Positions 17,808 to 29,322 of a stretch of DNA of 64,000 nucleotides are shown piece by piece. Origin of the DNA: Hyphomonas sp. (GTDB lineage: Bacteria > Pseudomonadota > Alphaproteobacteria > Caulobacterales > Hyphomonadaceae); the NCBI GenBank assembly GCA_017792365.1, contig CP051229.1, forward strand, positions 992,001 to 1,056,000, given 5' to 3'. The translations under genes and the position numbers were made by a program. Below the pieces are notes generated by a model that made no database searches, was not told the DNA's origin, and saw nothing but the letters and a program-made list of their open reading frames with translations. Numbering within the stretch: position 1 is the stretch's first letter; every line of letters starts with the position of its first letter.

Positions 17808-19165
17808 CTCTTGCGTCCCCCAAGACGTGCCTTCTTGATCATGCCTTCATACTGGTGGCCGATCAGGTGGGACTGGATCTGCGCAACCGTGTCCATGGTC
17901 ACCGACACGACGATCAGGATCGATGTGCCCCCGACGTAGAATGCCGCCCCCCATTGCGCGCGCAGGATCTCAGGCAGCAGGCAGACGCCAGCGATATAGA
18001 GCGAACCGATAACCGTCAGGCGCGTCAGCACGTAGTCGAGGTGCTCGGCCGTGCGGCGGCCAGGGCGATAGCCCGGAATGAAGCCGCCATACTTGCGCAG
18101 GTTCTCGGCAGTGTCCTCCGGGTTGAACACGATCGACGTGTAGAAGAAGCAGAAGAAGATGATCAGGCCGCCATAGAGGATCAGGAACAGCGGCTGCCCC
18201 TGCCCCAGATAGGCCTGGATCGTCGACAGCGTCGAATCCCACCAGCCGCCGTCGCCGCCGGTCGAGGACGAAAAGCCCGCAATCGTGTTCGGCAGCAGCA
18301 GGAAGGACGACGCGAAGATCGGCGGGATAACGCCGGCCGCATTGACCTTGAGCGGCAGGAACGAGCTTTCCCCGCCCATCATCCGGTTGCCCTGCTGGCG
18401 CTTGGGATACTGGATCAGCAGTCGACGCTGCGAACGCTCGATGAAGACGATGAACACGACCAGCGCCAGCGACAGACCGATGACGGCCAGCAGCGTTGCG
18501 ATGTCCATGCTGCCCTGACGCAACTGGCTGAACGTGTTGACGATGTAGCGTGGAAGCTCGGCCACGATGCCGGCGAAGATGATGAGCGAGATGCCGTTGC
18601 CGACGCCGCGCGCTGTGATCTGCTCGCCCAGCCACATCAGGAAGACCGTACCGCCTACCAGCGTGATCACGGTCGTCGCCATGAAGTACATGCCCGGGTC
18701 GACGGCCATCGAGGTTCCGTCCGGCTGCACGGCGTTGAGCGCAACGGCGACGCCGAACGACTGCAGAACCGCCAGCGCCACCGTCAGGTAGCGCGTATAC
18801 TGGTTCATCTGCTTGCGGCCCGCCTCGCCTTCCTTCTTGAGGCGCTCAAGCGAAGGAATGGCGGTCGCCATGATCTGCATGATGATCGACGCCGAAATGT
18901 ACGGCATCACGTTGAGGGCGAAGATCGCCATCCGCTCCACGGCGCCGCCGGAGAACGTGTTCCACATGCCGAGGATGCCCTCGGAAGCCTGGCCGAAGGC
19001 CAGCGCGAATTGTTCGGGATCGACACCCGGGATCGGGATGTGCGTGCCCAGGCGATAGACGAGCAGGACCCCAAGCGTGAAAAGGAGCCGCTGCTGCAGC
19101 TCCTTTGCCTTCCCGAAGGTCGAGAAATTGATGTTGCGTGCGAGTTGTTCAGCCGCAGATACCAT
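17804..19165 (-). CDS. secY: Preprotein translocase channel subunit SecY
   Basis: 453 residues with ten membrane segments. Family marks: [13 protein letters not shown], the plug/ring region with [34 protein letters not shown]-like [18 protein letters not shown], and [17 protein letters not shown]. Forms the SecYEG channel; secE is at 46494-46721. Lies between rplO and adk as in other alphaproteobacteria. Frame intact. Confidence 0.98.
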   Translation of the reverse strand: MVSAAEQLARNINFSTFGKAKELQQRLLFTLGVLLVYRLGTHIPIPGVDPEQFALAFGQASEGILGMWNTFSGGAVERMAIFALNVMPYISASIIMQIMATAIPSLERLKKEGEAGRKQMNQYTRYLTVALAVLQSFGVAVALNAVQPDGTSMAVDPGMYFMATTVITLVGGTVFLMWLGEQITARGVGNGISLIIFAGIVAELPRYIVNTFSQLRQGSMDIATLLAVIGLSLALVVFIVFIERSQRRLLIQYPKRQQGNRMMGGESSFLPLKVNAAGVIPPIFASSFLLLPNTIAGFSSSTGGDGGWWDSTLSTIQAYLGQGQPLFLILYGGLIIFFCFFYTSIVFNPEDTAENLRKYGGFIPGYRPGRRTAEHLDYVLTRLTVIGSLYIAGVCLLPEILRAQWGAAFYVGGTSILIVVSVTMDTVAQIQSHLIGHQYEGMIKKARLGGRKR

Positions 19166-19257
19166 TTACGCCCGTCTCCCTGCCCGCGACGCCGGCAGCG
19201 CCAGTAGGGCGCATCGGCAGACGCGGCGACCCCGCCGTTTCAAGGACGGCGTAGGTC

Positions 19258-19742
19258 CTACTCGCTCGCCTCCGCAGCCTTCGGCGGCGCGGTGACGGTG
19301 ACTTTTCCGCCGGCTTTCTCGACGGCCTCGATCGCCGCTTTCGAAGCATGCGCGACCACGAGTCAACTTTGGACTTCAGCTCGCCTTTTGCAAGCAGGCG
19401 CACGCCATCCTTCGGACGACGAATCAGCCCCGCGGCGACCAGCGCGTCGGTATCGACCTTCGACTTAGCGTCAAGCTTGCCGTCGGCGATCGCCTTTTCG
19501 AGACGGCCGAGGTTCACCCAAGCGTACTTGTTGGCGTTCGGCTTGGTGAAACCGCGCTTCGGCGTACGCATGTAGATCGGCATCTGGCCGCCTTCGAAGC
19601 CGTTGATGGCGACGCCGCGCCGCGACTTCTGGCCCTTCACGCCGCGACCAGCGGTCTTGCCCTTGCCCGAGCCCACGCCCTGGCCAAGACGCATCCGCTT
19701 CTTGTTCGCGCCCTTGTTGTCGGCGATCTCGTTCAGTTTCAT
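19258..19742 (-). CDS. rplO: 50S ribosomal protein L15, one-base deletion near 3' end
   Basis: The core [34 protein letters not shown] and the Gly-rich loops are in frame. After LKSKVD at about 19363 one T appears to be missing (GAC-TCGTGG for GAC TTC GTG G). Restoring it gives [20 protein letters not shown] and a normal end at 19258 (AEASE stop), total 161 residues. The unrepaired frame runs on to 19149 with Arg-rich nonsense and would overlap secY. Binds 23S rRNA late in assembly. Confidence 0.93.
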
Positions 19743-19789
19743 CTTCGTCTCCGGCCGGTCATCAAGACCTGGCTGTCACTCGTTCTTGT

Positions 19790-19975
19790 CTAGTCGACAA
19801 TCTCAACCAGGTGCGAAACCTTGGCGATCATGCCGCGCACCGCCGGCGTGTCTTCCAGCTCGCGCGTACGCTGCAACTTGTTCAGGCCAAGCCCGATCAG
19901 CGTCGAACGCTGCGAAGGGTCGCGACGCAGTGGCGACCGGATCTGCCGAACTGTAACCGTCTTCTTGCCCGCCAT
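19790..19975 (-). CDS. rpmD: 50S ribosomal protein L30
   Basis: 61 residues; [44 protein letters not shown] is the complete short bacterial L30. Between rpsE and rplO as expected. Confidence 0.97.
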   Translation of the reverse strand: MAGKKTVTVRQIRSPLRRDPSQRSTLIGLGLNKLQRTRELEDTPAVRGMIAKVSHLVEIVD

Positions 19976-20000
19976 GGGGAACTCTCCTGTTCGTCAGACC

Positions 20001-20602
20001 TTAGGACTGCGAAGCCGCTTCGGTGGCCGAAGCTGCAACGCCTTCCGGCATGCCTGCGCCATCCGTACGGCGGCTGACGATATCCTGAACCTTGAGACCG
20101 CGCTTCGAGGCGATGTTGCGCGGGCTGGACTGGTTGGCCAGCGCGTCGACCGTCGCGCACCATGTTAGGGGTTCGACGACCCCAGCGACTTGGCGACAAC
20201 GTCCTGCACGCCCGGGACCTCGAGCACCGCACGCATCGGGCCGCCGGCGATCACGCCGGTACCGGCAGGCGCTGCACGCAGCACGACCTTGCCAGCGCCC
20301 CAACGGCCGCGGCCGTCGTGGTGCAGCGTCCGGCCTTCGCGAAGCGGAACGCGGATCATCTTCTTCTTGGCTTCATCGGTCGCCTTGCGGATGGCTTCCG
20401 GAACCTCGCGCGCCTTGCCGTGGCCAAAGCCAACGCGGCCCTTCTGGTCGCCGACAACGACCAGCGCGGCGAAACCGAAGTTCTTGCCGCCCTTCACAAC
20501 CTTCGCGACGCGGTTAATCGCAACGAGCTTGTCGACAATGTCCGACTGCTCTTCTTCGTTGCGGTTCCGGCGTCCGCCTCGCTCGCCTCTCTCGCGCGCC
20601 AT
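20001..20602 (-). CDS. rpsE: 30S ribosomal protein S5, frameshifted near 20165
   Basis: N-terminal double-stranded RNA-binding part ([42 protein letters not shown]) and the C-terminal fold up to [11 protein letters not shown] are in one frame, which then hits a stop. About four bases appear lost in two places between 20155 and 20175. The expected codons YNMVRATVDAL are still recognisable (TA-ACATGGTGCGCG). The other frame then gives [20 protein letters not shown] to 20001. Repaired length about 201 residues. An S5 lacking this tail would be unusual, so I assume sequence error. Confidence 0.92.
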
Positions 20603-20612
20603 CAGCCTCTCC

Positions 20613-20966
20613 TTAGAATTTCAGACCGCCCTCACGGGCGGCATCGGCGAGCGCTTTCACGCGGCCATGAAAGATGTACCCGCCGCGATCGAACACGACT
20701 TCCGAAACGCCGGCCTTGCCTGCGCGCTCGGCGATCAGCTTGCCGACTGCGGTCGCTGCGCCCGACTTGCCGCCGTCCGCCTTGAACTCTTTTTCCAGCG
20801 TCGAGGCCGAAGCGAGCGTCTTGCCGTTCACATCGTCGATCAGCTGGACCGAGATGTGCTTCGACGAACGGGCGACCGACAGACGCGGCTTGCCCTTGGC
20901 GCTCTTCTTGAGGCGCGTACGCTGCCGCTGGGCGCGGCGTTGAAATTTGTCCTGCTCTCTCAGCAT
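20613..20966 (-). CDS. rplR: 50S ribosomal protein L18
   Basis: 117 residues: basic N terminus ([19 protein letters not shown]), then [28 protein letters not shown] and C-terminal [26 protein letters not shown]. Binds 5S rRNA. Intact frame. Confidence 0.97.
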   Translation of the reverse strand: MLREQDKFQRRAQRQRTRLKKSAKGKPRLSVARSSKHISVQLIDDVNGKTLASASTLEKEFKADGGKSGAATAVGKLIAERAGKAGVSEVVFDRGGYIFHGRVKALADAAREGGLKF

Positions 20967-20968
20967 GG

Positions 20969-21504
20969 CTATTTCTTCTTGCCTTCCTTGCGACGAACGT
21001 ATTCGCCAGCGCGACGCACACCCTTGCCTTTGTAAGGCTCTGGCGGACGGAACTTGCGGATCTCAGCGGCGACCTGCCCCACAGCCTGCTTGTCAGGGCC
21101 CGAGATCTTGATCTCGGTCGGCTTGGCCAGGGTGAAGGTGATGCCTTCCGGCGCCTTGTAGACGATCGGGTGCGAGTAACCGAGGCTGAGCTCGAGATCC
21201 TTGCCCTTCAGCGCCGCACGATAACCAACGCCGGTCATCTCCAGATCGCGTTCGAAGCCATGGTGACGCCCAACACCATGTTCTGGATGTTGGCGCGGGT
21301 CGTGCCCCACATCGCGCGCGACTGGGCGTTCTCGGCGTCGCGCGGCTTGACGGTGACCGTGCCGTCCTTCTGCTCGACGGAAACGTCGTCCGACAGCGTG
21401 AGGTTCAGGCTGCCTTTCGGACCCTTCACCGTCAGCATGCCAGCGGCGATCTGGATGTCGACGCCCTTTGGCGTCTCGATCGGTGCTTTACCTGTACGTG
21501 ACAT
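20969..21504 (-). CDS. rplF: 50S ribosomal protein L6, one-base deletion
   Basis: Start [19 protein letters not shown] is standard. At about 21258 one A is missing (ACC-ATGGC for ACC AAT GGC), breaking [23 protein letters not shown]. The second frame completes the protein ([38 protein letters not shown]). Repaired length is 178 residues, matching the family. L6 sits near the factor-binding site of the 50S subunit. Confidence 0.94.
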
Positions 21505-21522
21505 AATCGCTCCTCCTGGCCC

Positions 21523-21920
21523 CTACGAGACCCGGCAAAGGATTTCACCGCCGACGTTCTCAGTGCGTGCGTCGTTGTCCGACATCACGCCCTTCGGCGT
21601 CGACAGAATGGAAATGCCAAGGCCGTTGCGCACCAACGGAATCTCCTTGACCGAGGAATAGACCCGGCGGCCCGGCTTCGAGATGCGCTTGATCTCAGCG
21701 ATCACAGGCGCGCCGTCGAAATACTTGAGCTCGATCTCGAGAGACTTGTGGCCATTCTCTTCGATCTCGGTCCAGCCGCGGATATAGCCCTCACGCTGCA
21801 GCACATCCGGGACGCGCGCGCGCAGCTTGGAAGCCGGCGTAGAGAGACCGTCGTGCGGCCGCGCATCTGGGCGTTGCGGATACGGGTCAGCATATCGCCG
21901 AGAGGATCGTTCATGTGCAT
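21523..21920 (-). CDS. rpsH: 30S ribosomal protein S8, frame broken near 21846
   Basis: Start [24 protein letters not shown] is a normal S8 N terminus. After TTVS there is a TCTCTCTACG stretch with two extra bases (or one missing); removing CT gives [25 protein letters not shown] in continuous frame with the remainder ([26 protein letters not shown]). Repaired length about 131 residues. Also an mRNA-binding regulator of the spc operon in E. coli; whether that applies here is unknown. Confidence 0.93.
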
Positions 21921-21935
21921 CTGTCTGCTCCTCCC

Positions 21936-22241
21936 CTACCAGCTGGACTTCACGAGGCCCGGGATCATCCCGGCCGAACCCAGCTCGCGAAGCGCGATAC
22001 GCGACATCTTGAGCTTGCGGTAATAGGCCCGCGGACGGCCCGAAACCTCACAGCGGTTGCGGATGCGGCTCGGCGCCGAATTGCGCGGCAGCTTCGCGAG
22101 ATCCATGCGCGCCTGGAAGCGTTCTTCCAGCGGCAGGTTCTCGTCCAGCGCCTTGGCTTTCAGCGCTGCACGCTTTTCGGCGTACTGCGCCACCAGCCTG
22201 CGGCGGCGGTTGTTCTTCTCGATTGCGCTTTTCTTGGCCAT
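21936..22241 (-). CDS. rpsN: 30S ribosomal protein S14 (zinc-free form)
   Basis: 101 residues. [28 protein letters not shown] and [42 protein letters not shown] are the long S14 form. Only one Cys is present, so this is the zinc-independent type. Confidence 0.98.
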   Translation of the reverse strand: MAKKSAIEKNNRRRRLVAQYAEKRAALKAKALDENLPLEERFQARMDLAKLPRNSAPSRIRNRCEVSGRPRAYYRKLKMSRIALRELGSAGMIPGLVKSSW

Positions 22242-22259
22242 GTCCTGTTCCTCGACGCG

Positions 22260-22817
22260 CTAGTTGCGGAAGGGAAAGCCGAACTCCGCGAGGAGGGCTT
22301 TCGCTTCTTCGTTGGTGCGCGCCGTCGTGCACACAATGATGTCCATGCCCCAGATCTGGTCGACCTGGTCGTAGTTGATCTCCGGGAACACGATGTGCTC
22401 CTTCACGCCCATGGCGAAGTTGCCGCGGCCATCGAAGCTCTTGCCGTTCAGGCCACGGAAGTCCTTCACGCGGGGCAGCGCGATCGTCGTCAGGCGATCG
22501 ACGAACTCGTACATGCGCTCGCGGCGAAGCGTGACCTTGCAGCCAACCGTCTGGCCTTCACGCAGCTTGAAGCCTGCGATCGACTTGCGGGCTTTCGTAT
22601 CGATCGGCTTCTGGCCGGCGATCTTGGCGAGGTCGTCCGACGCGTTGCGGATCTTCTTGGAGTCAGCGACAGCTTCGCCAACGCCCATGTTGATCACGAC
22701 CTTGTCCAGACGCGGGATCTGCATCTCGTTCGTGTAGCTGAACTGCTCTTTCATCTTCGCGCGGATGTTGTCGCGATAGAGCTGCTTCAGACGCGGTGTG
22801 TAGTTCGCATCAGACAT
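22260..22817 (-). CDS. rplE: 50S ribosomal protein L5
   Basis: 185 residues from [16 protein letters not shown]; the open frame continues upstream to 22901 but only through rplX sequence. L5 landmarks: [55 protein letters not shown]. Its ATG lies inside the end of rplX (8-base overlap), favouring this start. Binds 5S rRNA. Confidence 0.97.
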   Translation of the reverse strand: MSDANYTPRLKQLYRDNIRAKMKEQFSYTNEMQIPRLDKVVINMGVGEAVADSKKIRNASDDLAKIAGQKPIDTKARKSIAGFKLREGQTVGCKVTLRRERMYEFVDRLTTIALPRVKDFRGLNGKSFDGRGNFAMGVKEHIVFPEINYDQVDQIWGMDIIVCTTARTNEEAKALLAEFGFPFRN

Positions 22818-23127
22818 CGATGGATTCTCCCGACCGCTTGGCGACGCGCACCTTCCGGCCCTTGTCGTCAGTTTTGAAGCCGACGCGCGTCGGCTTGCCA
22901 TCGCGCGGGTCAGCGTGCGCCACGTTGGAAACGTGCAGCGGCGCTTCGGTGCGCTTGATGCCGCCCTGGTCGAACTGGGTCGGCTTGGTGTGCTTGACCA
23001 TGATGTTCACGCCAGAGACGACGACACGGTTCTGCGAGGGGATCGACTTGATCACCTCCCCCGTGCGGCCCTTGTCCTTGCCGGCGATGACGACGACCTT
23101 GTCGCCCTTTTTAATCTTGGCGGCCAT
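22810..23127 (-). CDS. rplX: 50S ribosomal protein L24
   Basis: 105 residues; KOW motif [20 protein letters not shown] and [29 protein letters not shown]. Assembly initiator binding the 5' end of 23S rRNA. Overlaps the start of rplE by 8 bases. Confidence 0.97.
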   Translation of the reverse strand: MAAKIKKGDKVVVIAGKDKGRTGEVIKSIPSQNRVVVSGVNIMVKHTKPTQFDQGGIKRTEAPLHVSNVAHADPRDGKPTRVGFKTDDKGRKVRVAKRSGESIDV

Positions 23128-23496
23128 CTACAGGACCTCCGGTGCAAGCGAGATGATCTTCATGTGGTTCTTGCCGCGAAGCTCGCGCGGGACCGGCCCG
23201 AAGATGCGGGTGCCCACGGGCTCGTTGGAGGTGTTGACCAGAACCGCGGCGTTGGTGTCGAAGCGGATCACCGATCCATCACGGCGCTGAATGTCTTTCG
23301 ACACGCGCACCACGACGGCGCGGCGAACATCGCCCTTCTTCACGCGGCCACGCGGCGCGGCTTCCTTGACCGAGACAATGATCACGTCACCGAGGCTGGC
23401 GTAACGGCGCTTGGAGCCGCCCAGGACCTTGATGCACTGAACGCGCTTGGCGCCGGAATTGTCCGCGACCTCAAGGTTTGATTGCATCTGGATCAT
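23128..23496 (-). CDS. rplN: 50S ribosomal protein L14
   Basis: 122 residues from [21 protein letters not shown], the family start; the ATGA overlap with the end of rpsQ (23493) supports it. [29 protein letters not shown] and the C terminus [11 protein letters not shown] are standard. Confidence 0.97.
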   Translation of the reverse strand: MIQMQSNLEVADNSGAKRVQCIKVLGGSKRRYASLGDVIIVSVKEAAPRGRVKKGDVRRAVVVRVSKDIQRRDGSVIRFDTNAAVLVNTSNEPVGTRIFGPVPRELRGKNHMKIISLAPEVL

Positions 23497-23738
23497 GCGG
23501 ACGCCCCATTGGAAGAAACGATTTCCCAGGTCTTCAACTTGGACTTCGGCGCGCATTCCTGGATCGACACTTTCTGGCCGACCTCAGCGGAATTGTTCTC
23601 GTCATGCGCATGGTAGCGCTTCGAGCGACGCACGATCTTCTTGAGCAGCGGGTGCATGAAGGTCCGCTCGACCTTCACCACGGCGGTCTTCTCCATCTTG
23701 TTGGAGACGACCACACCTTCCATGATACGCTTCGGCAT
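23493..23738 (-). CDS. rpsQ: 30S ribosomal protein S17
   Basis: 81 residues; [42 protein letters not shown] is the S17 OB-fold. Binds 16S rRNA early in assembly. Confidence 0.97.
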   Translation of the reverse strand: MPKRIMEGVVVSNKMEKTAVVKVERTFMHPLLKKIVRRSKRYHAHDENNSAEVGQKVSIQECAPKSKLKTWEIVSSNGASA

Positions 23739-23753
23739 GTGTTTCTCCTGATC

Positions 23754-23981
23754 CTAGGCTTCAGCCTGCGACTTCGACTTCTCGCTCAGCACCGTCTCGA
23801 TGCGGGCGATGTCGCGGCGCACTTCCTTGACGCGCGACGTCTTCTCCAGCTGGCCCGTGGCCTTCTGGAAACGCAGGTTGAACTGCTCCTTCTTCAACTT
23901 GGTCAGCTCGTCGTGCAGCTGGTCGACCGTCTTGTGACGGCGATCCTCGCGCTCCTTCTTGATGGTCTTGAGCTTGGCCAT
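23754..23981 (-). CDS. rpmC: 50S ribosomal protein L29
   Basis: 75 residues of helical hairpin: [48 protein letters not shown]. Located at the peptide exit on the 50S subunit. Confidence 0.97.
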   Translation of the reverse strand: MAKLKTIKKEREDRRHKTVDQLHDELTKLKKEQFNLRFQKATGQLEKTSRVKEVRRDIARIETVLSEKSKSQAEA

Positions 23982-23982
23982 A

Positions 23983-24399
23983 TCACTCGCCTCCCGGACG
24001 GGTTACGATCTTCGTCTTGATCGGCAGCTTGGCTGCGCCGAGCTTCAGCGCCTGGCGGGCGACCGCATCCGGCACGCCGTCGATCTCGAACATGATGCGG
24101 CCCGGCTTCACGCGGCAGGCCCAGTATTCCGGCGAACCCTTGCCCTTGCCCATCCGCACTTCGTTCGGCTTCTGCGACACCGGCAGGTCGGGGAACACGC
24201 GGATCCACACCTTGCCGACACGTTTCATCTCACGCGTGATCGCACGGCGGGTCGCCTCGATCTGACGCGCGGTGACGCGCTCCGGCTCCAGGGCCTTGAG
24301 GCCGTGGCTTCCGAAATTGAGCGCATAGCCGCCCTTGGCCGTACCCTTGATACGGCCCTTGAAGGCTTTGCGGAATTTTGTCCGTTTCGGTTGCAGCAT
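23983..24399 (-). CDS. rplP: 50S ribosomal protein L16
   Basis: 138 residues; [47 protein letters not shown] and [29 protein letters not shown]. Near the A-site/peptidyl-transferase region. Ends 1 base before rpmC. Confidence 0.98.
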   Translation of the reverse strand: MLQPKRTKFRKAFKGRIKGTAKGGYALNFGSHGLKALEPERVTARQIEATRRAITREMKRVGKVWIRVFPDLPVSQKPNEVRMGKGKGSPEYWACRVKPGRIMFEIDGVPDAVARQALKLGAAKLPIKTKIVTRPGGE

Positions 24400-24432
24400 A
24401 ACGCCTGTCCTGAACTTCTATTCCGTTGACCC

Positions 24433-25203
24433 TTAAGCCTGCGCGCCGGCGGGCTGGGGACGACCACGATCCTGACGGGGACGGTTCTCGCCAGCAGCTT
24501 CCTGCTTGCGATCCAGCGCCATCGGGTCGTGCTCCATGATTTCGCCTTTGAAGATCCAGCACTTGATGCCGATGATCCCGTAGGTCGTCGTGGCTTCGGC
24601 CGTGCCGTAATCGATGTCGGCGCGCAGCGTGTGCAGCGGCACGCGGCCTTCGCGATACCATTCCGTCCGCGCGATCTCGGCGCCGCCCAGACGACCGGCG
24701 ACCGTCAGACGAACGCCTTCAGCGCCCATCCGCATCGTGGTCTGCATCGCACGCTTCATGGCCCGGCGGAACGAAACCCGGCGCTCCAGCTGGCGAGCGA
24801 CATCTTCGGCGACCAGCGTCGCATCGATCTCGGGCTTGCGGACTTCGACGAGGTTCACGAACACTTCGTCCGAAACCATGCGGGCGAGGTCCTTGCGGAG
24901 CGGCTCGATGTCCGCGCCTTTCTTGCCGATCACCATGCCCGGACGCGAGGTGTGGATCGTGATCCGGCACTTCTTGTGCGGACGCTCGATGATGATCTTC
25001 GAGATGCCGGCGCGACGCGAAAGCGGCTCGCCCTGGCGCTTGCCCGAACGCTCGTCCTTCGGACGCCAGTTGTTGATGAACTTCCGGATCTTCAGGTCTT
25101 CGTGCAGCAGGCGGCCGAAGTCGGCGCTGTCCGCATACCAGCGGCTGTCAGACGTGCGGTTGACGCCCAGGCGGAACCCGATCGGATTGACTTTCTGTCC
25201 CAT
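24433..25203 (-). CDS. rpsC: 30S ribosomal protein S3
   Basis: 256 residues. KH domain ([52 protein letters not shown]) and C-terminal [56 protein letters not shown]. The tail is longer than in E. coli and Arg/Gln-rich ([19 protein letters not shown]). Start overlaps the rplV stop. Confidence 0.98.
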   Translation of the reverse strand: MGQKVNPIGFRLGVNRTSDSRWYADSADFGRLLHEDLKIRKFINNWRPKDERSGKRQGEPLSRRAGISKIIIERPHKKCRITIHTSRPGMVIGKKGADIEPLRKDLARMVSDEVFVNLVEVRKPEIDATLVAEDVARQLERRVSFRRAMKRAMQTTMRMGAEGVRLTVAGRLGGAEIARTEWYREGRVPLHTLRADIDYGTAEATTTYGIIGIKCWIFKGEIMEHDPMALDRKQEAAGENRPRQDRGRPQPAGAQA

Positions 25204-25601
25204 TATGCGGCCTCAGCGGTTTCGGCGGCCTGCGAAGTGTCGCGCAGGACAATGGTGAGTTGCGAGAACGGCTTCATGACGCGGGCGCCGCGGCCACGCG
25301 CGCGGGCGTGGAAGCGCTTCATCACGAGGTTCTTGCCGACGTGAGCTTCAGCGACGACGAGGCTGTCGATGTCGAGGCCGTGATTATTGTCGGCATTGGC
25401 GACCGCCGACTTCAGGCACTTGAGGACCTGCTCGGAGATGCGCTTGCGCGAGAATTCCAGCTCGGCCATCGCCTTCTCGACCGGCAGACCGCGGATCTGC
25501 TGTGCCAGCAGGTTCAGCTTCTGCGGGCTGATACGGGTCATGCGCAGGACCGCGCGCGACTCGTTCGACGCCTGTTTGGGAGGATTGGCTTTCTTGCCCA
25601 T
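25203..25601 (-). CDS. rplV: 50S ribosomal protein L22
   Basis: 132 residues: [38 protein letters not shown] and the beta-hairpin that lines the exit tunnel ([23 protein letters not shown]). A short Ala/Glu tail follows. Stop shares one base with the rpsC start (TAATG). Confidence 0.98.
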   Translation of the reverse strand: MGKKANPPKQASNESRAVLRMTRISPQKLNLLAQQIRGLPVEKAMAELEFSRKRISEQVLKCLKSAVANADNNHGLDIDSLVVAEAHVGKNLVMKRFHARARGRGARVMKPFSQLTIVLRDTSQAAETAEAA

Positions 25602-25604
25602 GGC

Positions 25605-25880
25605 CTACCTCTTCGCCTTCTTGTCGGAGCCGTGGCCGGTGTAGGTCCGCGTCGGCGCGAACTCGCCCAGCTTGTGGCCAACCATCTCTTCGTTCACCGC
25701 GACCGGCACGAACGCCTTGCCGTTGTGGACCTGGAAGGTCAGGCCAACGAATTGCGGGAGGATCGTCGAACGACGCGACCACGTCTTGATCGGCGTGGGG
25801 CGCGAAGCTTCACGAGCGGCATCCGCCTTCTTGAGGAGGTAGCCGTCGACGAACGGGCCTTTCCAGACTGAACGAGCCAT
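25605..25880 (-). CDS. rpsS: 30S ribosomal protein S19
   Basis: 91 residues; [75 protein letters not shown]. Complete. Confidence 0.98.
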   Translation of the reverse strand: MARSVWKGPFVDGYLLKKADAAREASRPTPIKTWSRRSTILPQFVGLTFQVHNGKAFVPVAVNEEMVGHKLGEFAPTRTYTGHGSDKKAKR

Positions 25881-25889
25881 GGCTTCTAC

Positions 25890-26720
<831 letters not shown>

Positions 26721-26733
26721 GGATCCGCTTCCC

Positions 26734-27033
26734 TTAGAGGCCCGTCGTGACGTCGATCGACTGGCCTTCGCGCAGCGTCACAATCGCCTTCTTCACGTCC
26801 GAGCGGCGGCCTTTGCGACCGCGGAACATCTTCGTCTTGCCCTTCTGGACGATCGTGTTGACGCCTTCGACATTGACGTTGAACAGCGCTTCGATCGCTT
26901 CCTTGATCTCCGGCTTGGAAGCCGTCAGGGGCACGCGGAACACGACCTTGTTGTGCTCCGACAGGATCGTCGATTTCTCGGTGATGATCGGCGCCGTGAT
27001 CGCGCCGTAATGAATGCTCTTCGGCTGGGCCAT
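26734..27033 (-). CDS. rplW: 50S ribosomal protein L23
   Basis: 99 residues; [47 protein letters not shown], then the basic loop [20 protein letters not shown]. Docking site for trigger factor and SRP at the tunnel exit. Confidence 0.98.
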   Translation of the reverse strand: MAQPKSIHYGAITAPIITEKSTILSEHNKVVFRVPLTASKPEIKEAIEALFNVNVEGVNTIVQKGKTKMFRGRKGRRSDVKKAIVTLREGQSIDVTTGL

Positions 27034-27036
27034 GAC

Positions 27037-27966
27037 CTACCCTTTCTTCGCCTGCTTCTGGCGCATCTGCTCCAGAAGGCGCTGGTCGACCTTGGCGCGC
27101 GGCGGCTCACCAGCCACCTGGGCCTTGGCCTGACCCTGCCAGTCTTCACGAGCGGCGCGATCGGCAAGACCGATCTTCTCGAACGCCGCCTTGGCGTCAG
27201 CTTCCGACGCTTTGGCCAGAGCCGTCAGCGTACCGAGGCCCTCATTCTTGAGCGCCTTGGCGCTTTTCGAGCCGACGCCGTCGATCAGCACGACATCGTC
27301 AACGAAACCAGCGTCGCCTGCCTTGGCGCCTTTGACAGCGGCCTTGCCGGAGAAACGTGCATGCACGCCTTCAACCGCATCCTTGGTCAGGACCAGCGTC
27401 TGGCGGCGCATCACGTCGTAGACGTTGAGGCCGGCCAGCGGCAGCACATCGATGTTCGGGATGTTGCGCGCGGCCTTGGCGAAGTCGCCGTCCATCTGCG
27501 TGCCGCCAACGACCAGGGCGTTGCTGATGCCCAGCTTGGTCAGTTGTGCGCGAAGCTCTTTCGTCTTGCCCTTGGACGACACGTCCTCGAGCACGATCAG
27601 CTTCTCTTCTTTCACTTTCGCGGACAGCGCATGCTTCATCGCCATCGCACGAACCTTTTTCGGCAGGTCGTGAGCGTGGCTGTGCGGATGCGGACCGTGG
27701 GCCACGCCGCCGCCAACGAAGATCGGCGCGTTGCGCGAACCGTGACGGGCAGTACCGCCACCCTTCTGACGACCGAACTTCTTGGTCGTGACGGAAACGT
27801 TCGAACGCGTCTGCGTCGCGTGCGTGCCGGCCTGACGCTTGGCCAGCTGATAGCGGACCATGCGCTGCAGGATATCGGGACGGATCTCCGAGATGCCGAA
27901 CACCGCGTCATCGAGCTCGATGTCGCCGGCCTTTTTGGAATCCAGATTGACGACTGCGTGTTTCAT
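27037..27966 (-). CDS. rplD: 50S ribosomal protein L4 with C-terminal helix-hairpin-helix extension
   Basis: 309 residues against about 205 for most bacterial L4. Residues 1-205 are normal L4: the tunnel loop [44 protein letters not shown], and the usual end [15 protein letters not shown]. Residues ~206-309 (27037-27351) are extra: an Ala/Lys linker, then [21 protein letters not shown], a helix-hairpin-helix pattern, then [11 protein letters not shown] and a basic tail. Similar HhH tails are known on L21 and NuoE of alphaproteobacteria (established family knowledge); on L4 it is unusual to me. Frame is clean throughout and ends 3 bases before rplW. Confidence 0.95.
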   Translation of the reverse strand: MKHAVVNLDSKKAGDIELDDAVFGISEIRPDILQRMVRYQLAKRQAGTHATQTRSNVSVTTKKFGRQKGGGTARHGSRNAPIFVGGGVAHGPHPHSHAHDLPKKVRAMAMKHALSAKVKEEKLIVLEDVSSKGKTKELRAQLTKLGISNALVVGGTQMDGDFAKAARNIPNIDVLPLAGLNVYDVMRRQTLVLTKDAVEGVHARFSGKAAVKGAKAGDAGFVDDVVLIDGVGSKSAKALKNEGLGTLTALAKASEADAKAAFEKIGLADRAAREDWQGQAKAQVAGEPPRAKVDQRLLEQMRQKQAKKG

Positions 27967-28757
27967 CAGCCCTCGCCTCCTTCGGTGACCGCTTCCGCGG
28001 CGGGCGCTTCATCGGCCTTCGGCGCAGCATTGCCGCGGATCGCAGCCGGGCTCGGCGCGCCTTCCGGCAGCGAAGCCTTCACGGCGTCGCGAATCTCGAC
28101 CCAGCCGTTCTGGCCGCCAGGAACCGCGCCCCTGACGAGAATGAGGCCGCGCTCGGGATCGGTGCGGACGACTTCAAGGTTCTGGACCGTCACGCGCTCG
28201 ACGCCGAGGTGACCGGCCATCTTCTTGCCTTTGAACACCTTGCCGGGATCCTGACGCTGACCGGTCGAACCGTGCGACCGGTGGGAGAGCGACACGCCGT
28301 GCGTCGCGCGCAGACCGCCGAAGTTCCAGCGCTTCATGGCGCCGGCGAAGCCCTTACCCTTCGTGATGCCGACAACGTCGACCTTCTGACCGGGAAGGTA
28401 ATGATCAGCGGTGATTTCCGCACCGACTTCCAGCAGCATGTCGCCAGGCACGCGGAACTCGCGAACGATGGCGGTCGGCTCGGAATTCGCTTTCGCGAAC
28501 TGGCCGCGCTGCGGTTTCGGCGTGTTCTTGGCCTTGCGCTTGCCGGCGCCCAGCACGACAGCCGTGTAGCCGTCGTTGCGGGTGACTTTGCCGGCAGCTT
28601 TGCCCTTCTTCTTGATCTCGACTTCGCGGTCGGCGTCCGTACGAACGCCGAGAACGTGGCAGCCCTCGAGCGAGAGGACCGTGACCGGAACGTGCGCGCC
28701 GTCTTCTGCGAAGACGCGCGTCATGCCGACCTTTTTGGCGACGACGCCTGTGCGCAT
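27966..28757 (-). CDS. rplC: 50S ribosomal protein L3 with Ala/Glu-rich tail
   Basis: 263 residues. [71 protein letters not shown] with the Gln that is methylated in E. coli, and [23 protein letters not shown]. The last ~40 residues ([20 protein letters not shown] and on) are a low-complexity tail seen in many alphaproteobacterial L3 proteins. Stop and rplD start overlap as TGATG. Confidence 0.98.
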   Translation of the reverse strand: MRTGVVAKKVGMTRVFAEDGAHVPVTVLSLEGCHVLGVRTDADREVEIKKKGKAAGKVTRNDGYTAVVLGAGKRKAKNTPKPQRGQFAKANSEPTAIVREFRVPGDMLLEVGAEITADHYLPGQKVDVVGITKGKGFAGAMKRWNFGGLRATHGVSLSHRSHGSTGQRQDPGKVFKGKKMAGHLGVERVTVQNLEVVRTDPERGLILVRGAVPGGQNGWVEIRDAVKASLPEGAPSPAAIRGNAAPKADEAPAAEAVTEGGEG

Positions 28758-29077
28758 TACGCTCTCCCCTCAAGCTTGATCTCGACCGCAACGCCAGCCG
28801 ACAGGTCGAGCTTCATCAGCGCGTCCACCGTCTGTGGCGTCGGATCGACGATATCCAGCACGCGCTTATGCGTGCGAATCTCGAACTGATCGCGGGATTT
28901 CTTGTCGATGTGCGGCGAACGGTTCACCGTGAATTTCTCGATCCGGGTCGGCAGCGGAACGGGGCCGCGCACCTGGGCGCCCGTACGCTTCGCGGTCGAA
29001 ACGATTTCGCGCGCCGACATGTCCAGAGCCCTGTGATCAAAGGCTTTTAGGCGGATGCGAATGTTTTGTCTGTCCAT
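28757..29077 (-). CDS. rpsJ: 30S ribosomal protein S10
   Basis: 106 residues from ATG 29077 ([19 protein letters not shown]). An in-frame TTG at 29095 is less likely because the family starts here. [39 protein letters not shown] is the S10/NusE core. First gene of the S10 cluster; also functions as NusE in antitermination. Overlaps the rplC start at 28757. Confidence 0.97.
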   Translation of the reverse strand: MDRQNIRIRLKAFDHRALDMSAREIVSTAKRTGAQVRGPVPLPTRIEKFTVNRSPHIDKKSRDQFEIRTHKRVLDIVDPTPQTVDALMKLDLSAGVAVEIKLEGRA

Positions 29078-29283
29078 CGGAAGCCACCGGCCCAATATGC
29101 AAAATCCGACAAACCAGCGGGGTTAGGACCCCAACAGGCCGCCGAAGGTGTTGAATTGTCTCGTTTCGCAAAGGGGCGCCGCGTTTGGCCAAGCCACGGC
29201 CGGTGCACCCAGAGCGAGCCGGCGTTCTATGGCTAGGTGAATCACACGTCAAGCGGCAGGCGTGAAGATTCCTCCCGACCGTC

Positions 29284-29313
29284 CTCGTGCCGACGATCTG
29301 ACGTCGGCACGAG
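29284..29313. repeat. Perfect 11-bp inverted repeat downstream of reductase gene
   Basis: CTCGTGCCGAC at 29284-29294 pairs with GTCGGCACGAG at 29303-29313 around an 8-base loop. It lies 9 bases past the stop of the minus-strand reductase gene, where a terminator would be expected, but no T run follows on the minus strand. Confidence 0.65.
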
Positions 29314-29322
29314 CTCAGTCGT

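Noticed and set aside
20001-21920. Programmed ribosomal frameshifting in rpsE, rplF and rpsH
   Set aside because: No slippery heptamers or downstream pseudoknots are apparent, these families do not use frameshifting, and similar indels occur in unrelated genes.
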